Positions 11,100 through 21,156 of a DNA stretch of 64,000 bases are shown here, piece after piece. Both the position numbers and the translations under genes were made by a program. Source of the DNA: Bacteriovoracaceae bacterium (GTDB lineage Bacteria > Bdellovibrionota > UBA1018); NCBI GenBank assembly GCA_947447665.1, contig CANFJX010000005.1, forward strand, positions 62,001-126,000. The letters are read 5' to 3'. Below the pieces are notes generated by a model. It searched no databases. It was not told the origin of the DNA and saw only the letters and a list, made by a program, of their open reading frames with translations. Each line of letters begins with the position of its first letter. The first letter of the stretch is position 1.

Positions 11100-11169
11100 A
11101 ATCCCTCTGATCAGCCTCCAATTGATAGTAACAACAGTTCTTACTGAAGAACCTAATGCTTCCTTAAGA

Positions 11170-11808
11170 TTAATTATCAAAAACAGCTAAAGCACATCCT
11201 AGGTTTTGGTGACAATCCCCACTATTCAAAAGGCATTCCCTATTTACATTTTCTTGATTGCTAATCGTATTACTTAAACGATCGATGCTAGAATACCAAT
11301 GACCTTCAGAGTCGGTTGCAAAGCATCCAACAAGTACGTTAGACAATCCCGCGGCACCTTGCGGGTTATCGGATCCAACGGTCAAAGAGTCGACTGATGG
11401 AACATCACTGTAATAATAATAACTACAATATGGATAATTATAGCAGTAACTATAGGGGTAGTAATATGAAGGGTAGTAATATGAAGGGTATCCATACCAA
11501 CCATATCCACCTCCGCCGTGCCCACCCCCTTCGTGGCCCCCCCCTCCATGTCCACCACCGCTGTGTCCACCTCCTCCGCCGCCTCCTCCTCCATGCCCAC
11601 CACCTCCCCCTCCTCCGTGAGCGTAACTCCTCATGGATTCGCTGGAATCACCTTGTGATTGAACCCCATCGAGCTGATTTGCAAACTCACTCGCTGAGAT
11701 CAACTGACTAGGCTGCTGCCCATCATTGAGAACCCCCAAGTTTTCGGCAAAAGCCGGCTGAACTAAAATAGCAGACGTCACAACACCCAAAAGCACTCTT
11801 ATTCTCAT
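11170..11808 (-). CDS. Secreted Gly/His/Tyr-rich protein
   Basis: Signal peptide MRIRVLLGVVTSAILVQPAFA; GGGGHGGGGHSGGGHEGGGHGGGGYGWYGYPSYYYPSYYYPYSY low-complexity core; Cys-containing C-terminal region. Confidence 0.75.
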   Translation of the reverse strand: MRIRVLLGVVTSAILVQPAFAENLGVLNDGQQPSQLISASEFANQLDGVQSQGDSSESMRSYAHGGGGGGGHGGGGGGGGGHSGGGHGGGGHEGGGHGGGGYGWYGYPSYYYPSYYYPYSYCYNYPYCSYYYYSDVPSVDSLTVGSDNPQGAAGLSNVLVGCFATDSEGHWYSSIDRLSNTISNQENVNRECLLNSGDCHQNLGCALAVFDN

Positions 11809-11973
11809 AAAAACCCTCCTCCCCTATTTAAAAATCTATCTAAAAAGTTTAAAGTTTTTAATTTACATTCTAAAATTATTGCAAGGAAGGCGCCCAGCGA
11901 TCAGACGAGAAGTGAGCTAATCGAAACCGAGCTAGCTTGAGGGACTAGCTGAATCAACCGATGACTAGAGCAA

Positions 11974-13566
11974 TTAAGGGGATCGACTAATTCCACCCAG
12001 CCGACTCCCCAATTCCACAGCACCGAGGGTCGCAACCAGGCTCGAAGTGAGCAAAAGTCCCGCAAGAATTTGAGCCTCCTCAAACCGGTAACCCTGCATC
12101 GATTGGGAAATGAGCCCGGGCAAAGAAACCCATTTTTCGCTCGCAAATAAACTCACAGCACCCACTTCGCCCAAGACCGCGCCGAAGACAGCCCCAGAAG
12201 CGACCAGAACGGGGCCTTGCCAACGGGGCCACTCCACCTCAATCCAAGCCCGAATCGATGAAGCCCCCAGGGACAGCGCCACATCCGTGGAGCGAGGATC
12301 TCGTGACGAAGCGACAGGCCAAAGAGTTCTCATGGCCAGCGTAAAAAAAAGAGTCACCTGTAGCAAGACCATCGCTGCGGGGCTCCCTTCGAAGGGATCG
12401 ATCCAACGTCCATAAGCAATCCAAACTCCTAAGCCTAAAATAATCACCGAGACCCCACTCGGGAGAGCAAACAAAAAACCCAAGAGAGAGCGGACCCCAG
12501 ATGGGACTTTTGAATGAAAGAGCAGACCCAAAGCACTGAGCGCCGTCAGTATCGTCAGCACACTACTCCACACGGAAAGGGAGAAAGAAAACTTCAGTGC
12601 TTGAAGCACCTCCGGGGTCCGAAGCAAATTGAGAACGGGACCCCACGAGACTGAAAAGACACCCAAGTAAGGGAATAGAAAAAAAACTCCCAGACCTAAA
12701 AATGATCTCGTAGCCCAGACTCCAACACGATTAGATTTTTTATGAAAATCAATATAGTTTTCGCTTATTTTAAATTTTTCTCGATCTTGTAAAAATAACA
12801 CCACTCCCCATGGAATCAGAGTCAGAAGGAGCTCCCAGAAAGCACAAATAAGCGCACCAGACCAATCCACGCCCCCCAATTTCAATCGAGAATACACTTC
12901 AGTCTCAAGCGTTTGTACTGGAGGTCCACCGCCAAGCACTAAAACCAGAGCAAAACTCATCGCACAAAACCCCATCACTTGTGCGCAGGCCGTTGCCCAA
13001 GCCCAACGCAAACTAGGCCAAACACCGTGAACAAAAACACTCCAGCGACCAGCACCCAAGACCCGAAGAGCCTCGATTCGAGACTCTGGCACAAGGCGTC
13101 TCGCGTGAGCAACTGCAAGCGCTACCCATGGAATATTATAAAATGAGTGGGCAAGTATCACTGCTTCAAATCGATAAGCTAAATCTAAATGAATTCCCAG
13201 ACGTGAAAAAATCCCAGAGTTCCCTATCCAAACCAACCAGCCGATCCCAGCTACTACTGTGGGAACCACCATAGGGAGTGAAAAAATCGAAAGCACCCTA
13301 GAACCTCGCCCCCACTGAGAGACACGACCCAGGCAGAGCCCTAAAATCAATCCGATGATTCCGGAAAAAACCACGCTCCAAAACACTTGCTTCACAGTGA
13401 CCCAAACCACATTTAGAACCACAGGATCAAAGAACTGATTCAGCGTGAGATCTCGCGATCCCTCTAAGAATATCGCCACTAAGGGAATCGCGACACCAAA
13501 CAACCAAAACCCAAGACTCCAAATCGCAGCCAACCAGATCACCACTACTCCACAGCCCTTCTCCAA
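11974..13566 (-). CDS. thiP: ABC transporter permease (fused two-domain, ThiP/FbpB-like)
   Basis: About 530 aa polytopic protein with two binding-protein-dependent permease modules; EALRVLGAGRW and DVALSLGASSIRAWIEVEWP EAA-type loops. Confidence 0.75.
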   Translation of the reverse strand: MEKGCGVVVIWLAAIWSLGFWLFGVAIPLVAIFLEGSRDLTLNQFFDPVVLNVVWVTVKQVFWSVVFSGIIGLILGLCLGRVSQWGRGSRVLSIFSLPMVVPTVVAGIGWLVWIGNSGIFSRLGIHLDLAYRFEAVILAHSFYNIPWVALAVAHARRLVPESRIEALRVLGAGRWSVFVHGVWPSLRWAWATACAQVMGFCAMSFALVLVLGGGPPVQTLETEVYSRLKLGGVDWSGALICAFWELLLTLIPWGVVLFLQDREKFKISENYIDFHKKSNRVGVWATRSFLGLGVFFLFPYLGVFSVSWGPVLNLLRTPEVLQALKFSFSLSVWSSVLTILTALSALGLLFHSKVPSGVRSLLGFLFALPSGVSVIILGLGVWIAYGRWIDPFEGSPAAMVLLQVTLFFTLAMRTLWPVASSRDPRSTDVALSLGASSIRAWIEVEWPRWQGPVLVASGAVFGAVLGEVGAVSLFASEKWVSLPGLISQSMQGYRFEEAQILAGLLLTSSLVATLGAVELGSRLGGISRSP

Positions 13567-14627
13567 TCCTCTAAGACTTTTCGAACCGTCTCGGGATCGT
13601 GATCTGGCCAGACCTTTCGGACCGGCTGCGGTAATTTTAAAAAGTCCGGGGGCAGTTCAGTACTAGGTAAAACGGGCATCATCCAAGACGTGTGAGGAAT
13701 GAGCTTTTGGATCTCTGGCGAAACGAGAAATTCGAGAAACGAGCGCGCCAATTTCTTCTGCTCGGCACTTTGAAATGATCCGCGAACGAGCGCAGCAGCC
13801 TCCACCTGAAAAGGCTGCCCCTCATCAAAAAGTACGGCTCGGTACCGGGCCCCTTCCCCATGTGTTTCGTGATAAGCTTGACTGGTTAAATAACTCCAAA
13901 CAGCCGGAGCCTCACCTTTCACAAAAAGACTGTAAGATGAGTCCCAACTCGGCGCCAGAGTCAGCCATTGAGTCCGAAGCTTTTTCCAAAATTCAAAAGT
14001 CTTTTCTCCAAAAACAGAATAAGTAAAAAGCAAAAACGTCAGCCCTGGAGTGGCTGTTCTCGGGTCTTGAAGGAGAATAGTGCGAGCCCACTCGGGCGCT
14101 AGAAGATCAGAAACCGATCGAGGACTTCGGAGGCCTTTTGCAGAGAGGGCTTTCTGATCAACCATCAACGCAAGCCCTCCATAATCGTAAGGAAGAAAGC
14201 CTGGAGCCATTTTCAAACTGGAGTCGATTTGCTGGTATCCGGTCGGCTCCCATCCATCCCAACTCTCTAAATAGGATCGAGCCCTGGACCAAAGGTACTG
14301 ATCCAAGCCCAGCACTACTTGAATTGGAAATTGCCCTCGCCGAGTGTCCAGTTCTAAGCGAGTGAGGAGAGCCCCTCCGTCAGGCACAGTGACCACCCGG
14401 ACATGGCAATGACATTGTCTCTCAAAGAGAGGAAAAAGAAGAGGGCCTAATCCTGACTTGCCCATTAAGGTACGATAGGCTGCAACCGTTAATTCAGGAA
14501 TCGGTTCAGAACGAGGAGAAACCATCCAGCGGGCGGATATTGCCAAAACAAAAACGACTCCACAGCCGAGAATGAAATACCGCCCAGCCACTCTCCAGAC
14601 TTCGCGCAGATAATCGACCGGCCCCAT
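13545..14627 (-). CDS. thiB: ABC transporter substrate-binding protein, ThiB-like, N-terminally membrane-anchored
   Basis: LTVAAYRTL...LFPLFERQCHCHVRVVTVPDGGALLTRLELDTRRGQFPIQVVLGLDQYLW resembles the ThiB family (..VVLGLDNNLL); upstream of the permease with overlapping ends. Confidence 0.7.
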   Translation of the reverse strand: MGPVDYLREVWRVAGRYFILGCGVVFVLAISARWMVSPRSEPIPELTVAAYRTLMGKSGLGPLLFPLFERQCHCHVRVVTVPDGGALLTRLELDTRRGQFPIQVVLGLDQYLWSRARSYLESWDGWEPTGYQQIDSSLKMAPGFLPYDYGGLALMVDQKALSAKGLRSPRSVSDLLAPEWARTILLQDPRTATPGLTFLLFTYSVFGEKTFEFWKKLRTQWLTLAPSWDSSYSLFVKGEAPAVWSYLTSQAYHETHGEGARYRAVLFDEGQPFQVEAAALVRGSFQSAEQKKLARSFLEFLVSPEIQKLIPHTSWMMPVLPSTELPPDFLKLPQPVRKVWPDHDPETVRKVLEDWRRAVE

Positions 14628-14633
14628 AAGGGA

Positions 14634-15050
14634 TTAATCGACCCACTCTGGGCTCTTTGAGGTGACTCCTTTTCCCGTAATGGATTCAATCTTAGTATCG
14701 GACTTGGGGGAGAGCTCCTCAGAAGGTCGAGCCTCTGCTTTTGGCTTGAGTAAGCGAACTTTGCTCACCCGTTCTTCTGAGTCGGTTTCAAATCTCCAAA
14801 GGATTTCGCAGTTTTGCAGGTGGGTTGTGGTCTCTTCTTGGTTAGAAGAGATATGGACGACTCCATTTTCATAAAGGATGACGTCCGCATGGTCCACGTA
14901 AGTCCCCTCCTCGCCTGGATAGAAGAAAATCACCCGCATCGCCTGTCCTTTTTTAATCACTTTCATAGGACTCTCTTCTACCTCCGACTTTTGAATTAAG
15001 CCAACCCAGGATAATAATTTTTGGATACCCCACTGTGGTTTTTCAAACAT
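14634..15050 (-). CDS. Hypothetical protein (138 aa), first gene of the thi-like operon
   Basis: ORF adjacent to and co-oriented with thiB; no recognised domain. Confidence 0.6.
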   Translation of the reverse strand: MFEKPQWGIQKLLSWVGLIQKSEVEESPMKVIKKGQAMRVIFFYPGEEGTYVDHADVILYENGVVHISSNQEETTTHLQNCEILWRFETDSEERVSKVRLLKPKAEARPSEELSPKSDTKIESITGKGVTSKSPEWVD

Positions 15051-15143
15051 CCTTTACGTACTCCTTCTAAGCATTCATAAACTATACTCTACAGTGGCAG
15101 CAAGTCAGTTGCCAGAAATAAGCAAAACAGTTAGATATGCCCT

Positions 15144-16094
15144 ATGGGACCGACTTTAGCACACTCTGTAGATCTTGATTTGTTCGATGAAATCAACCGA
15201 CTCAAGAAAGAAAAAAACGCCGTTATTCTAGCGCACTATTACCAAGAACCGGACATCCAAGACATTGCCGACTTTGTAGGTGACAGTCTAGAGCTGGCTC
15301 GAGCAGCCCAAAGATCCCAAGCTGACCTCATCCTTTTTGCTGGAGTTCACTTCATGGCCGAGGGGGCAAAAATCCTCAATCCTTCTCGCAAAGTAGTGAT
15401 GCCCGACCTCCGCGCTGGGTGCTCGCTGTCAGACAGTTGCCCTCCAGGTGCATTTGCTCGATTCAAAGCCAAATACCCTGATCACTGGGTCGTCTCCTAT
15501 ATCAACTGCTCTGCTGCAATTAAAGCCCAGAGCGATGTCATTTGTACCAGCTCGAACGCAATTAAAATTGTTGAAAAAATTCCACTGGACCGAGGAATTA
15601 TCTTTGCACCCGACCGCAACCTTGGCGCTTATGTCGCAAAAAAAACGGGCCGCGACATGATCCTCTGGCAAGGCACCTGCATTGTTCATGAGACCTTCTC
15701 GGAACGAAAAATCATCGAACTTAAAATCCAACACCCTGATGCACAGCTCATAGCGCATCCCGAATGTGAGCCCTCTCTCTTAGATCGTGCGGACGTAATT
15801 GGGAGCACCTCTGCGCTACTTTCTCACGTGATTTCTAGCCCTATTCAGAAATTCATTATTGCTACGGAAGAAGGGATTCTTCATCAAATGAAGAAAAAAG
15901 CACCGGGAAAAACTCTCATCCCAGCCCCACCTAATCACGCATGCGCATGCAATGAATGTCCCTTTATGAAGCTAAACACCTTAGAAAAAGTTTATTTAGC
16001 CCTCAGAGATGAAACCCCCGAGGTGGACATGCCCATCGAACTTCGAGAAAAGGCACTCAAACCCCTACAAACAATGTTGGACTGGTCATTATGA
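15144..16094 (+). CDS. nadA: Quinolinate synthase
   Basis: [31 protein letters not shown]; Cys ligands in [13 protein letters not shown] and CACNECPFM. Confidence 0.95.
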   Translation: MGPTLAHSVDLDLFDEINRLKKEKNAVILAHYYQEPDIQDIADFVGDSLELARAAQRSQADLILFAGVHFMAEGAKILNPSRKVVMPDLRAGCSLSDSCPPGAFARFKAKYPDHWVVSYINCSAAIKAQSDVICTSSNAIKIVEKIPLDRGIIFAPDRNLGAYVAKKTGRDMILWQGTCIVHETFSERKIIELKIQHPDAQLIAHPECEPSLLDRADVIGSTSALLSHVISSPIQKFIIATEEGILHQMKKKAPGKTLIPAPPNHACACNECPFMKLNTLEKVYLALRDETPEVDMPIELREKALKPLQTMLDWSL

Positions 16095-17302
16095 GCCCAC
16101 ACCATGAGTCGCGCAGGGACCAAAAGGCTGCCATCCTAGCCGTAGGAACAGAACTGACTACGGGGCAGATTATTAATCGTAATGCTTCTTGGCTTTCTGA
16201 AAAGATCACCTCACTGGGAATTGAAGTCATCCTTCATGAAACAGTCGCCGATGATCGGCCCAGAATCCACGAGGCGATTACTCGATGCTTCCATGCGGCC
16301 CAATGGGTTTTTATTACAGGGGGATTGGGTCCTACCACAGATGACTTTACTCGCGAAGTCGTTTCAGAGTGGGCAGAGCTCCCTTTGGAATTTGACGAAC
16401 CCAGCTGGAACAGGATCGTCGCTCGCATCAGTTCACTTGGAATTTCTGTAGCAGAGTCGAATCGTCAGCAATGCTACTTTCCCCAAGGTGCTGAGATCCT
16501 CGCTAATCCGGAGGGCACAGCCTCGGGGTTTACTTTTTTGACCTCAAAACCAGAAGCCGAAGGCCGGATCTGGGTGCTGCCTGGCCCGCCCAGTGAAGTC
16601 GCAGCAATCTGGACTCAAGGAATCGAAAAAACTCTAAAGACCCTCCATCCCAAAACCATACCGATTCGGCTCCTAACCTGGCAGTGCATGGGTAAAAGCG
16701 AGGCTGAGCTGGGTGAGATCACAGAAAAAGCTCTCGCTGGGAGTGGGCTTCAGACGGGCTATCGAGCCCATCGCCCTTTCGTAGAAATCAAAGTATGGTG
16801 CGATCCAGCGGCAATCGAAGCAAAAAAACCTTGGCTAGAGCAGCTCCAAAAAGTCTTGGCACCCTGGATCATGACAGTCGATGGAGAAGACCTCGCTCAA
16901 CGACTCTTGAATCGACTCGAAGGCTATGATGCCGTCGACCTAATTGATCAAGCGACATCGGGCGATCTCGCCCGACGTCTCGGGTCCCTTCTCAGAACTC
17001 CACAGTACCAGCATCTGGCCATGAACCTCACTCTCTTAACTGAGTGGAAAGCCATCGAGAGTTCCGAGCCTACCATTAAAAACCTGCTCGATGAAGCCGA
17101 TCCCGATACCCTCACCCTCGCTCTAACTGGATACTCAGTCGACGGCCGAGCGACCATCGGGCTCAAGTTGGGAGCTAAGACTTTTGAGACTGAAATCAGG
17201 TCACCTTACCCTCATCCCCAATGGATCGAAAGAACCCGACCGTACGTCTTGGAGAGGGCCCTTAAAATCTGGTCAGATTGGATCTTGCTCTCGTCGTCTT
17301 GA
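16091..17302 (+). CDS. CinA-like protein: intact MoaB-like domain, divergent PncC-like C-terminal region
   Basis: [58 protein letters not shown] overlap with nadA. Confidence 0.85.
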   Translation: MSPHHESRRDQKAAILAVGTELTTGQIINRNASWLSEKITSLGIEVILHETVADDRPRIHEAITRCFHAAQWVFITGGLGPTTDDFTREVVSEWAELPLEFDEPSWNRIVARISSLGISVAESNRQQCYFPQGAEILANPEGTASGFTFLTSKPEAEGRIWVLPGPPSEVAAIWTQGIEKTLKTLHPKTIPIRLLTWQCMGKSEAELGEITEKALAGSGLQTGYRAHRPFVEIKVWCDPAAIEAKKPWLEQLQKVLAPWIMTVDGEDLAQRLLNRLEGYDAVDLIDQATSGDLARRLGSLLRTPQYQHLAMNLTLLTEWKAIESSEPTIKNLLDEADPDTLTLALTGYSVDGRATIGLKLGAKTFETEIRSPYPHPQWIERTRPYVLERALKIWSDWILLSSS

Positions 17303-17357
17303 GAGACGTCAAATTTCGTATTCATTTTTTAACTGAGAGAGGTTAGAAGAGGGCAAT

Positions 17358-17603
17358 ATGACGCAACAAGATGATCTGCAGGCAGAACTAGAACGATTAC
17401 GAGCCGAAAACCAAGCTCTCAAAAAAACCTCCTCTCGCGGACTTTCCCTAAAAGTCAGTGAAAAAGGCGGTCTCTCCGTCTATGGACTCGGGCGATTTCC
17501 TGTCACGCTCTATAAAGAGCAATGGAAAAAGCTCTTAGACATGGCAGATGATATCCGCGCATTCATCCAAGCAAATGATAGCGAACTCAAGACCAAAGAT
17601 TGA
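17358..17603 (+). CDS. Small coiled-coil hypothetical protein (81 aa)
   Basis: ORF with N-terminal heptads QAELERLRAENQALKK and a short C-terminal globular region. Confidence 0.65.
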   Translation: MTQQDDLQAELERLRAENQALKKTSSRGLSLKVSEKGGLSVYGLGRFPVTLYKEQWKKLLDMADDIRAFIQANDSELKTKD

Positions 17604-17640
17604 CGTCCTCCCCGGCCTGAACGCCGAAGCTTTACGGCGC
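17601..17640 (+). repeat. TGACGTCCTCCCCGGCCT... motif with CGCCG/CGGCG hairpin (REP/IS605-end-like)
   Basis: Shares 20 of 26 bases with the sequence at 31741; includes the stop codon of the preceding gene. Confidence 0.4.
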
Positions 17641-17684
17641 ATGTGGGTAAATGAACCAAGCGACCGCCCGGACCGATCGGAAAA

Positions 17685-18821
17685 CTACCTTTTCTGATCG
17701 GCGCGCCAGCTCATTGCATAATCAGCATACTCTACAGACTCAGCCTCCGAAGTGGCCCTCAAAGGATTTAGGGTGTCTATCATGACTGCGATTTCTTCGG
17801 TGCTACTCTTGTCCTGAGCGTTTTTCGCAGCGTTCGGATGGGGGCCATGGTGAATCCCCTGAGGATGCCAGGTCACAGCTCCTGCACTGATTCCTTCGCG
17901 GGAGAAAAAATTCCCGGCATGATAGAAAATCACTTCGTCAAAATCGATATTGCGATGATAGAAAGGAACCTTCATCGCACCTGGTTCACTTTCGAGAGGC
18001 CTCGGCAGAAAAGTGCAGATTACAAAATTGCGCCCCAGAAATGTCGTATGCACACTCGGGGGCAAGTGAAAGCGGGGCGAAACAATAGGTCGAATATCAT
18101 CTACGTGGAGAGCCCAAGGAGCTAGGTCGCCCTTCCAACCCGCAGCGTTCATGGGATTCCAAGGATAGAAGACCCGGGTCCACTCATTTTCCCGCTTAAT
18201 TCGAAGCTCGTATTCGCCAGCGGAGTTAGCGCCCGTCTTACGCTCCCCCAGAGGCAACTGAGGAACTCGCATGACCATGGGGTCAAATTGAGCGTGCCTA
18301 CCCAGCATGCCGCGCTCAGGTAGAGTGATCTCAGTGGCTGACTCAATGACTAGATGAGTGTTTTGAATCTGCGTCACAAACCGGTAAGTAGTACCCCTTG
18401 GGATAACGAGATAATCCCCTTTGCGATAGTCAATATCTCCATAATCCGTCTCTAATCGGCCCGAGCCGTCATGAACGAATCGAACTTCATCTCCATCCGC
18501 ATTCCGAATAAACGCATCTAAATCGCGATCGAATTTGGCGATTCCCAACCGAACATCCGAGTTCTTCAAGAAACTATCGGGCTGACCAAACGTCTGACCT
18601 TTCAACTGTGAAACGGAGTACGCGCGAGGCTTTAGAGGGCCCTCGACCCGAAGCCACCCAGTGGGAGGGTGCCGGTGATAGAGGTGACTTGCTTTGCCGA
18701 AAAATCCTTGGCGAGCATGCTCTTCTTCATAAGTTCCATCTGGAATGTGAACATGGGGCTGTAGAGTGTAAACTCCCTGCGACCAACCAAAACCCGAATT
18801 AAGATTCTTTTTTGAGCTCAT
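17685..18821 (-). CDS. hmgA: Homogentisate 1,2-dioxygenase family protein
   Basis: ARQGFFGKASHLYHRHPPTGW, DYLVIPRGTTYRF, WHPQGIHHGPHP. Confidence 0.85.
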   Translation of the reverse strand: MSSKKNLNSGFGWSQGVYTLQPHVHIPDGTYEEEHARQGFFGKASHLYHRHPPTGWLRVEGPLKPRAYSVSQLKGQTFGQPDSFLKNSDVRLGIAKFDRDLDAFIRNADGDEVRFVHDGSGRLETDYGDIDYRKGDYLVIPRGTTYRFVTQIQNTHLVIESATEITLPERGMLGRHAQFDPMVMRVPQLPLGERKTGANSAGEYELRIKRENEWTRVFYPWNPMNAAGWKGDLAPWALHVDDIRPIVSPRFHLPPSVHTTFLGRNFVICTFLPRPLESEPGAMKVPFYHRNIDFDEVIFYHAGNFFSREGISAGAVTWHPQGIHHGPHPNAAKNAQDKSSTEEIAVMIDTLNPLRATSEAESVEYADYAMSWRADQKR

Positions 18822-19113
18822 TCGATATTCCCACCCTCTTTATTTGAGGATTACCAAATGCTACCCATTCCTGCAATCTTGAAGCTTAACTCTTGTGTTC
18901 CCCCTTTTCGATCCCCCCAATCAAATTCGTCCCGATCCAATGACAGCAAAATTAAGAGGATAGAGCGTACTACCAGAGAAGTGGGTGTTCATGCTATTAT
19001 ATGGGTGGTAGAAACTCGTAAAAACGATTTTTTGATAGGTTATTTTATTTCAAACTTTTAAAATCGTGCATAACTCCTACAACGCTACGTCCGCAAGAAA
19101 GAGAGTTAGAAAG

Positions 19114-20160
19114 ATGAAAACAAAAGATGGAATTCAGAAGGCGTTGAAGGTGTATTGCCAGGCCCGAAGTTTTCACTTCGCTGCACAGTATTGGGCCCTG
19201 AACAGAATCTCACAAGCCGTTGGATTTAAAACTCCAATTCGTTACCAAGACAAGGAGTTGCTCAAGGGAATTCAAAAAAAATTAGATGAGCTCTTGGACG
19301 CTGACCTACAGAGAATTCAAGACGGGTACTATCCCACCTCGGTCCTACGACCCAATCTAAGCTGGGATGCGATTTTAAAATTTCCAAGAGTGGTGGTGGA
19401 CGGATTTCGCGTGGGCCGGCGCAGAACACAGGGAAGCGCCAAGGAGTTTACCCCCAGGGCTCAAAACTACTTTGACGGACTCCCTGAGTACTACCTTAGA
19501 AATTTTCACTATCAAACGGACGGGTACTTAGGTGATGAGTCAGCGGAGATCTATGATTACGAAGTCGACCTCCTTTTCTCGGGCGCTACGGATGCGATGC
19601 GACGTCTAATCATCGCTCCACTCAAGAATCAGTTCAAGAACTCTCCCGACGGCCAAGGCTTAAAGTTTTTAGAGATTGGCCCTGGCACTGGGCGATCTAC
19701 CCAGTTTGTGAAAATGGCATTTCCAAAAGCTCAGATCTTTGGAGTTGATCTCAGCGAGCCTTATCTAAGAGTGGCTCGGAGCCAGCTGAAATCTCTCCAG
19801 GGCTTAAATTTTTTACAGGGTGATGGGGCTAACCTGCCATTTAAGGACGCAGAATTTGATGCCGTTTACTCTATTTTTCTCTACCACGAACTCCCACTCG
19901 AAATTCGTCATTCAGTGATTCGGGAAGGATTACGCGTCCTCAAGACTGGCGGTGCCTTTGGTTACGTAGATTCTATCCAAAAGAGAGATCTCCCTGAATT
20001 TGATTTTTTCCTCACTGAATTTCCCAAGAACTTTCACGAACCCTTTTATATTAATTATATCTCGAATTCGATGGAGAAACTACTCGGATCCTATCCTGTG
20101 CGACCACTCGAGCAGGGCATCGGCTTGCTCTCTAAGTTTCAGATGGTTGCAAAGAACTGA
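19114..20160 (+). CDS. Class I SAM-dependent methyltransferase (ORF opens at 19066; start at 19114 preferred)
   Basis: FLEIGPGTGRSTQFVKMAFPKAQIFGVDLSEPYLRVAR, DGANLPFKDAEFDAVYSIFLYHELP. Confidence 0.8.
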   Translation: MKTKDGIQKALKVYCQARSFHFAAQYWALNRISQAVGFKTPIRYQDKELLKGIQKKLDELLDADLQRIQDGYYPTSVLRPNLSWDAILKFPRVVVDGFRVGRRRTQGSAKEFTPRAQNYFDGLPEYYLRNFHYQTDGYLGDESAEIYDYEVDLLFSGATDAMRRLIIAPLKNQFKNSPDGQGLKFLEIGPGTGRSTQFVKMAFPKAQIFGVDLSEPYLRVARSQLKSLQGLNFLQGDGANLPFKDAEFDAVYSIFLYHELPLEIRHSVIREGLRVLKTGGAFGYVDSIQKRDLPEFDFFLTEFPKNFHEPFYINYISNSMEKLLGSYPVRPLEQGIGLLSKFQMVAKN

Positions 20161-20271
20161 CCTAAATATTTTGCTATGAATGATCTCCTAGTCTTTCCAA
20201 GCCCCTCGAGGGATTCGCGCCTTTTTTATCTGGGTCGGTTAAAAGCTCGACAAAAAGAGAAGTAGACAGAA

Positions 20272-20293
20272 CCCCTATCCTATGAAATAGGGG
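20272..20293 (+). promoter_or_regulatory. Hairpin CCCCTAT-cctatgaa-ATAGGGG upstream of the DUF2608-like gene
   Basis: 7-bp perfect inverted repeat about 40 nt before the start codon. Confidence 0.35.
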
Positions 20294-20334
20294 AACAACC
20301 TGGTCCTGAAACAGACAAAAGGAATAAAACAAGT

Positions 20335-21156
20335 ATGGATCACCTCAAGAAAAAGAATACGCCCACAGGGCTCCCACCCTGGATTGCTCTTCTTCTGGCC
20401 ACTTCCGTATGCTTTCCAGCTGCACAGGCTAAAATATTAGAAATTCACTCCTTTGAAAAAATTATTACCCACATTCAACCCAATACCCTTCTGGTTTTGG
20501 ATCTAGACAACACGGTCATCGAACCACACCAAACGTTGGGCGGAGATGAATGGTTCTCTGACTTGATTCGCCAAAATCTAGACATAGAAAAAAACAGGGT
20601 AGCAGCTGTTGAGGCAGCAGCAAAAGACTGGATGAGCGTTCAACTCCTTGCTCCGATGAAACCAGTTGAGGCAAATACCCCCTCTCTAATTAGAAAAGTC
20701 CAAGCGGCAGGAAACTTAGTGATAGGCCTCACCGCCCGTTCTGAAGCACTAGCAGAGCGGACCGTTGAACAACTTCATGAGCTCGGTATCTGCTTTATGT
20801 CAAATCCTGTTTCTCGGCGAAATGCATATTTGGATCGTGAGAACGGGCTACGTTACCATGAGGGAATTCTTTTTGTAGGTGAACGGACCACTAAAGGTGA
20901 AGCGCTTCTCAAATTTTTGGACCATCACAAATTTGCCCCTCCCCACGTCATTTTTGTAGACGACAGACGTCCCTATACTGAAAGCGTTGAATCTGCATTG
21001 GAATCAAGGGAAATTGACCATGTGATCTTTCGGTACGGGGCGACAGATTCGAGGGCAAAAACCTACCGTCGCGACATTGCTGAACTTCAATGGCAGCACT
21101 TTAAAAAAGAGAAGAAAATCATTTCCGACGAGGAGGCTCGCAAGACTTTGAAGTGA
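20335..21156 (+). CDS. DUF2608/HAD-like exported protein
   Basis: Signal peptide-like N-terminus; LLVLDLDNTVIEPHQTLGGDEWF and HVIFVDDRRPYTESVESAL. Confidence 0.75.
   Translation: MDHLKKKNTPTGLPPWIALLLATSVCFPAAQAKILEIHSFEKIITHIQPNTLLVLDLDNTVIEPHQTLGGDEWFSDLIRQNLDIEKNRVAAVEAAAKDWMSVQLLAPMKPVEANTPSLIRKVQAAGNLVIGLTARSEALAERTVEQLHELGICFMSNPVSRRNAYLDRENGLRYHEGILFVGERTTKGEALLKFLDHHKFAPPHVIFVDDRRPYTESVESALESREIDHVIFRYGATDSRAKTYRRDIAELQWQHFKKEKKIISDEEARKTLK

Noticed and set aside
11397-11711. 104-aa plus-strand ORF rich in His/Arg
   Set aside because: Shadow of the Gly/His/Tyr-rich repeat on the minus strand.
14627-15144. TPP riboswitch upstream of the thiB-like operon
   Set aside because: I could not identify a THI-box consensus by eye in the upstream region; needs an Infernal search with the TPP model.
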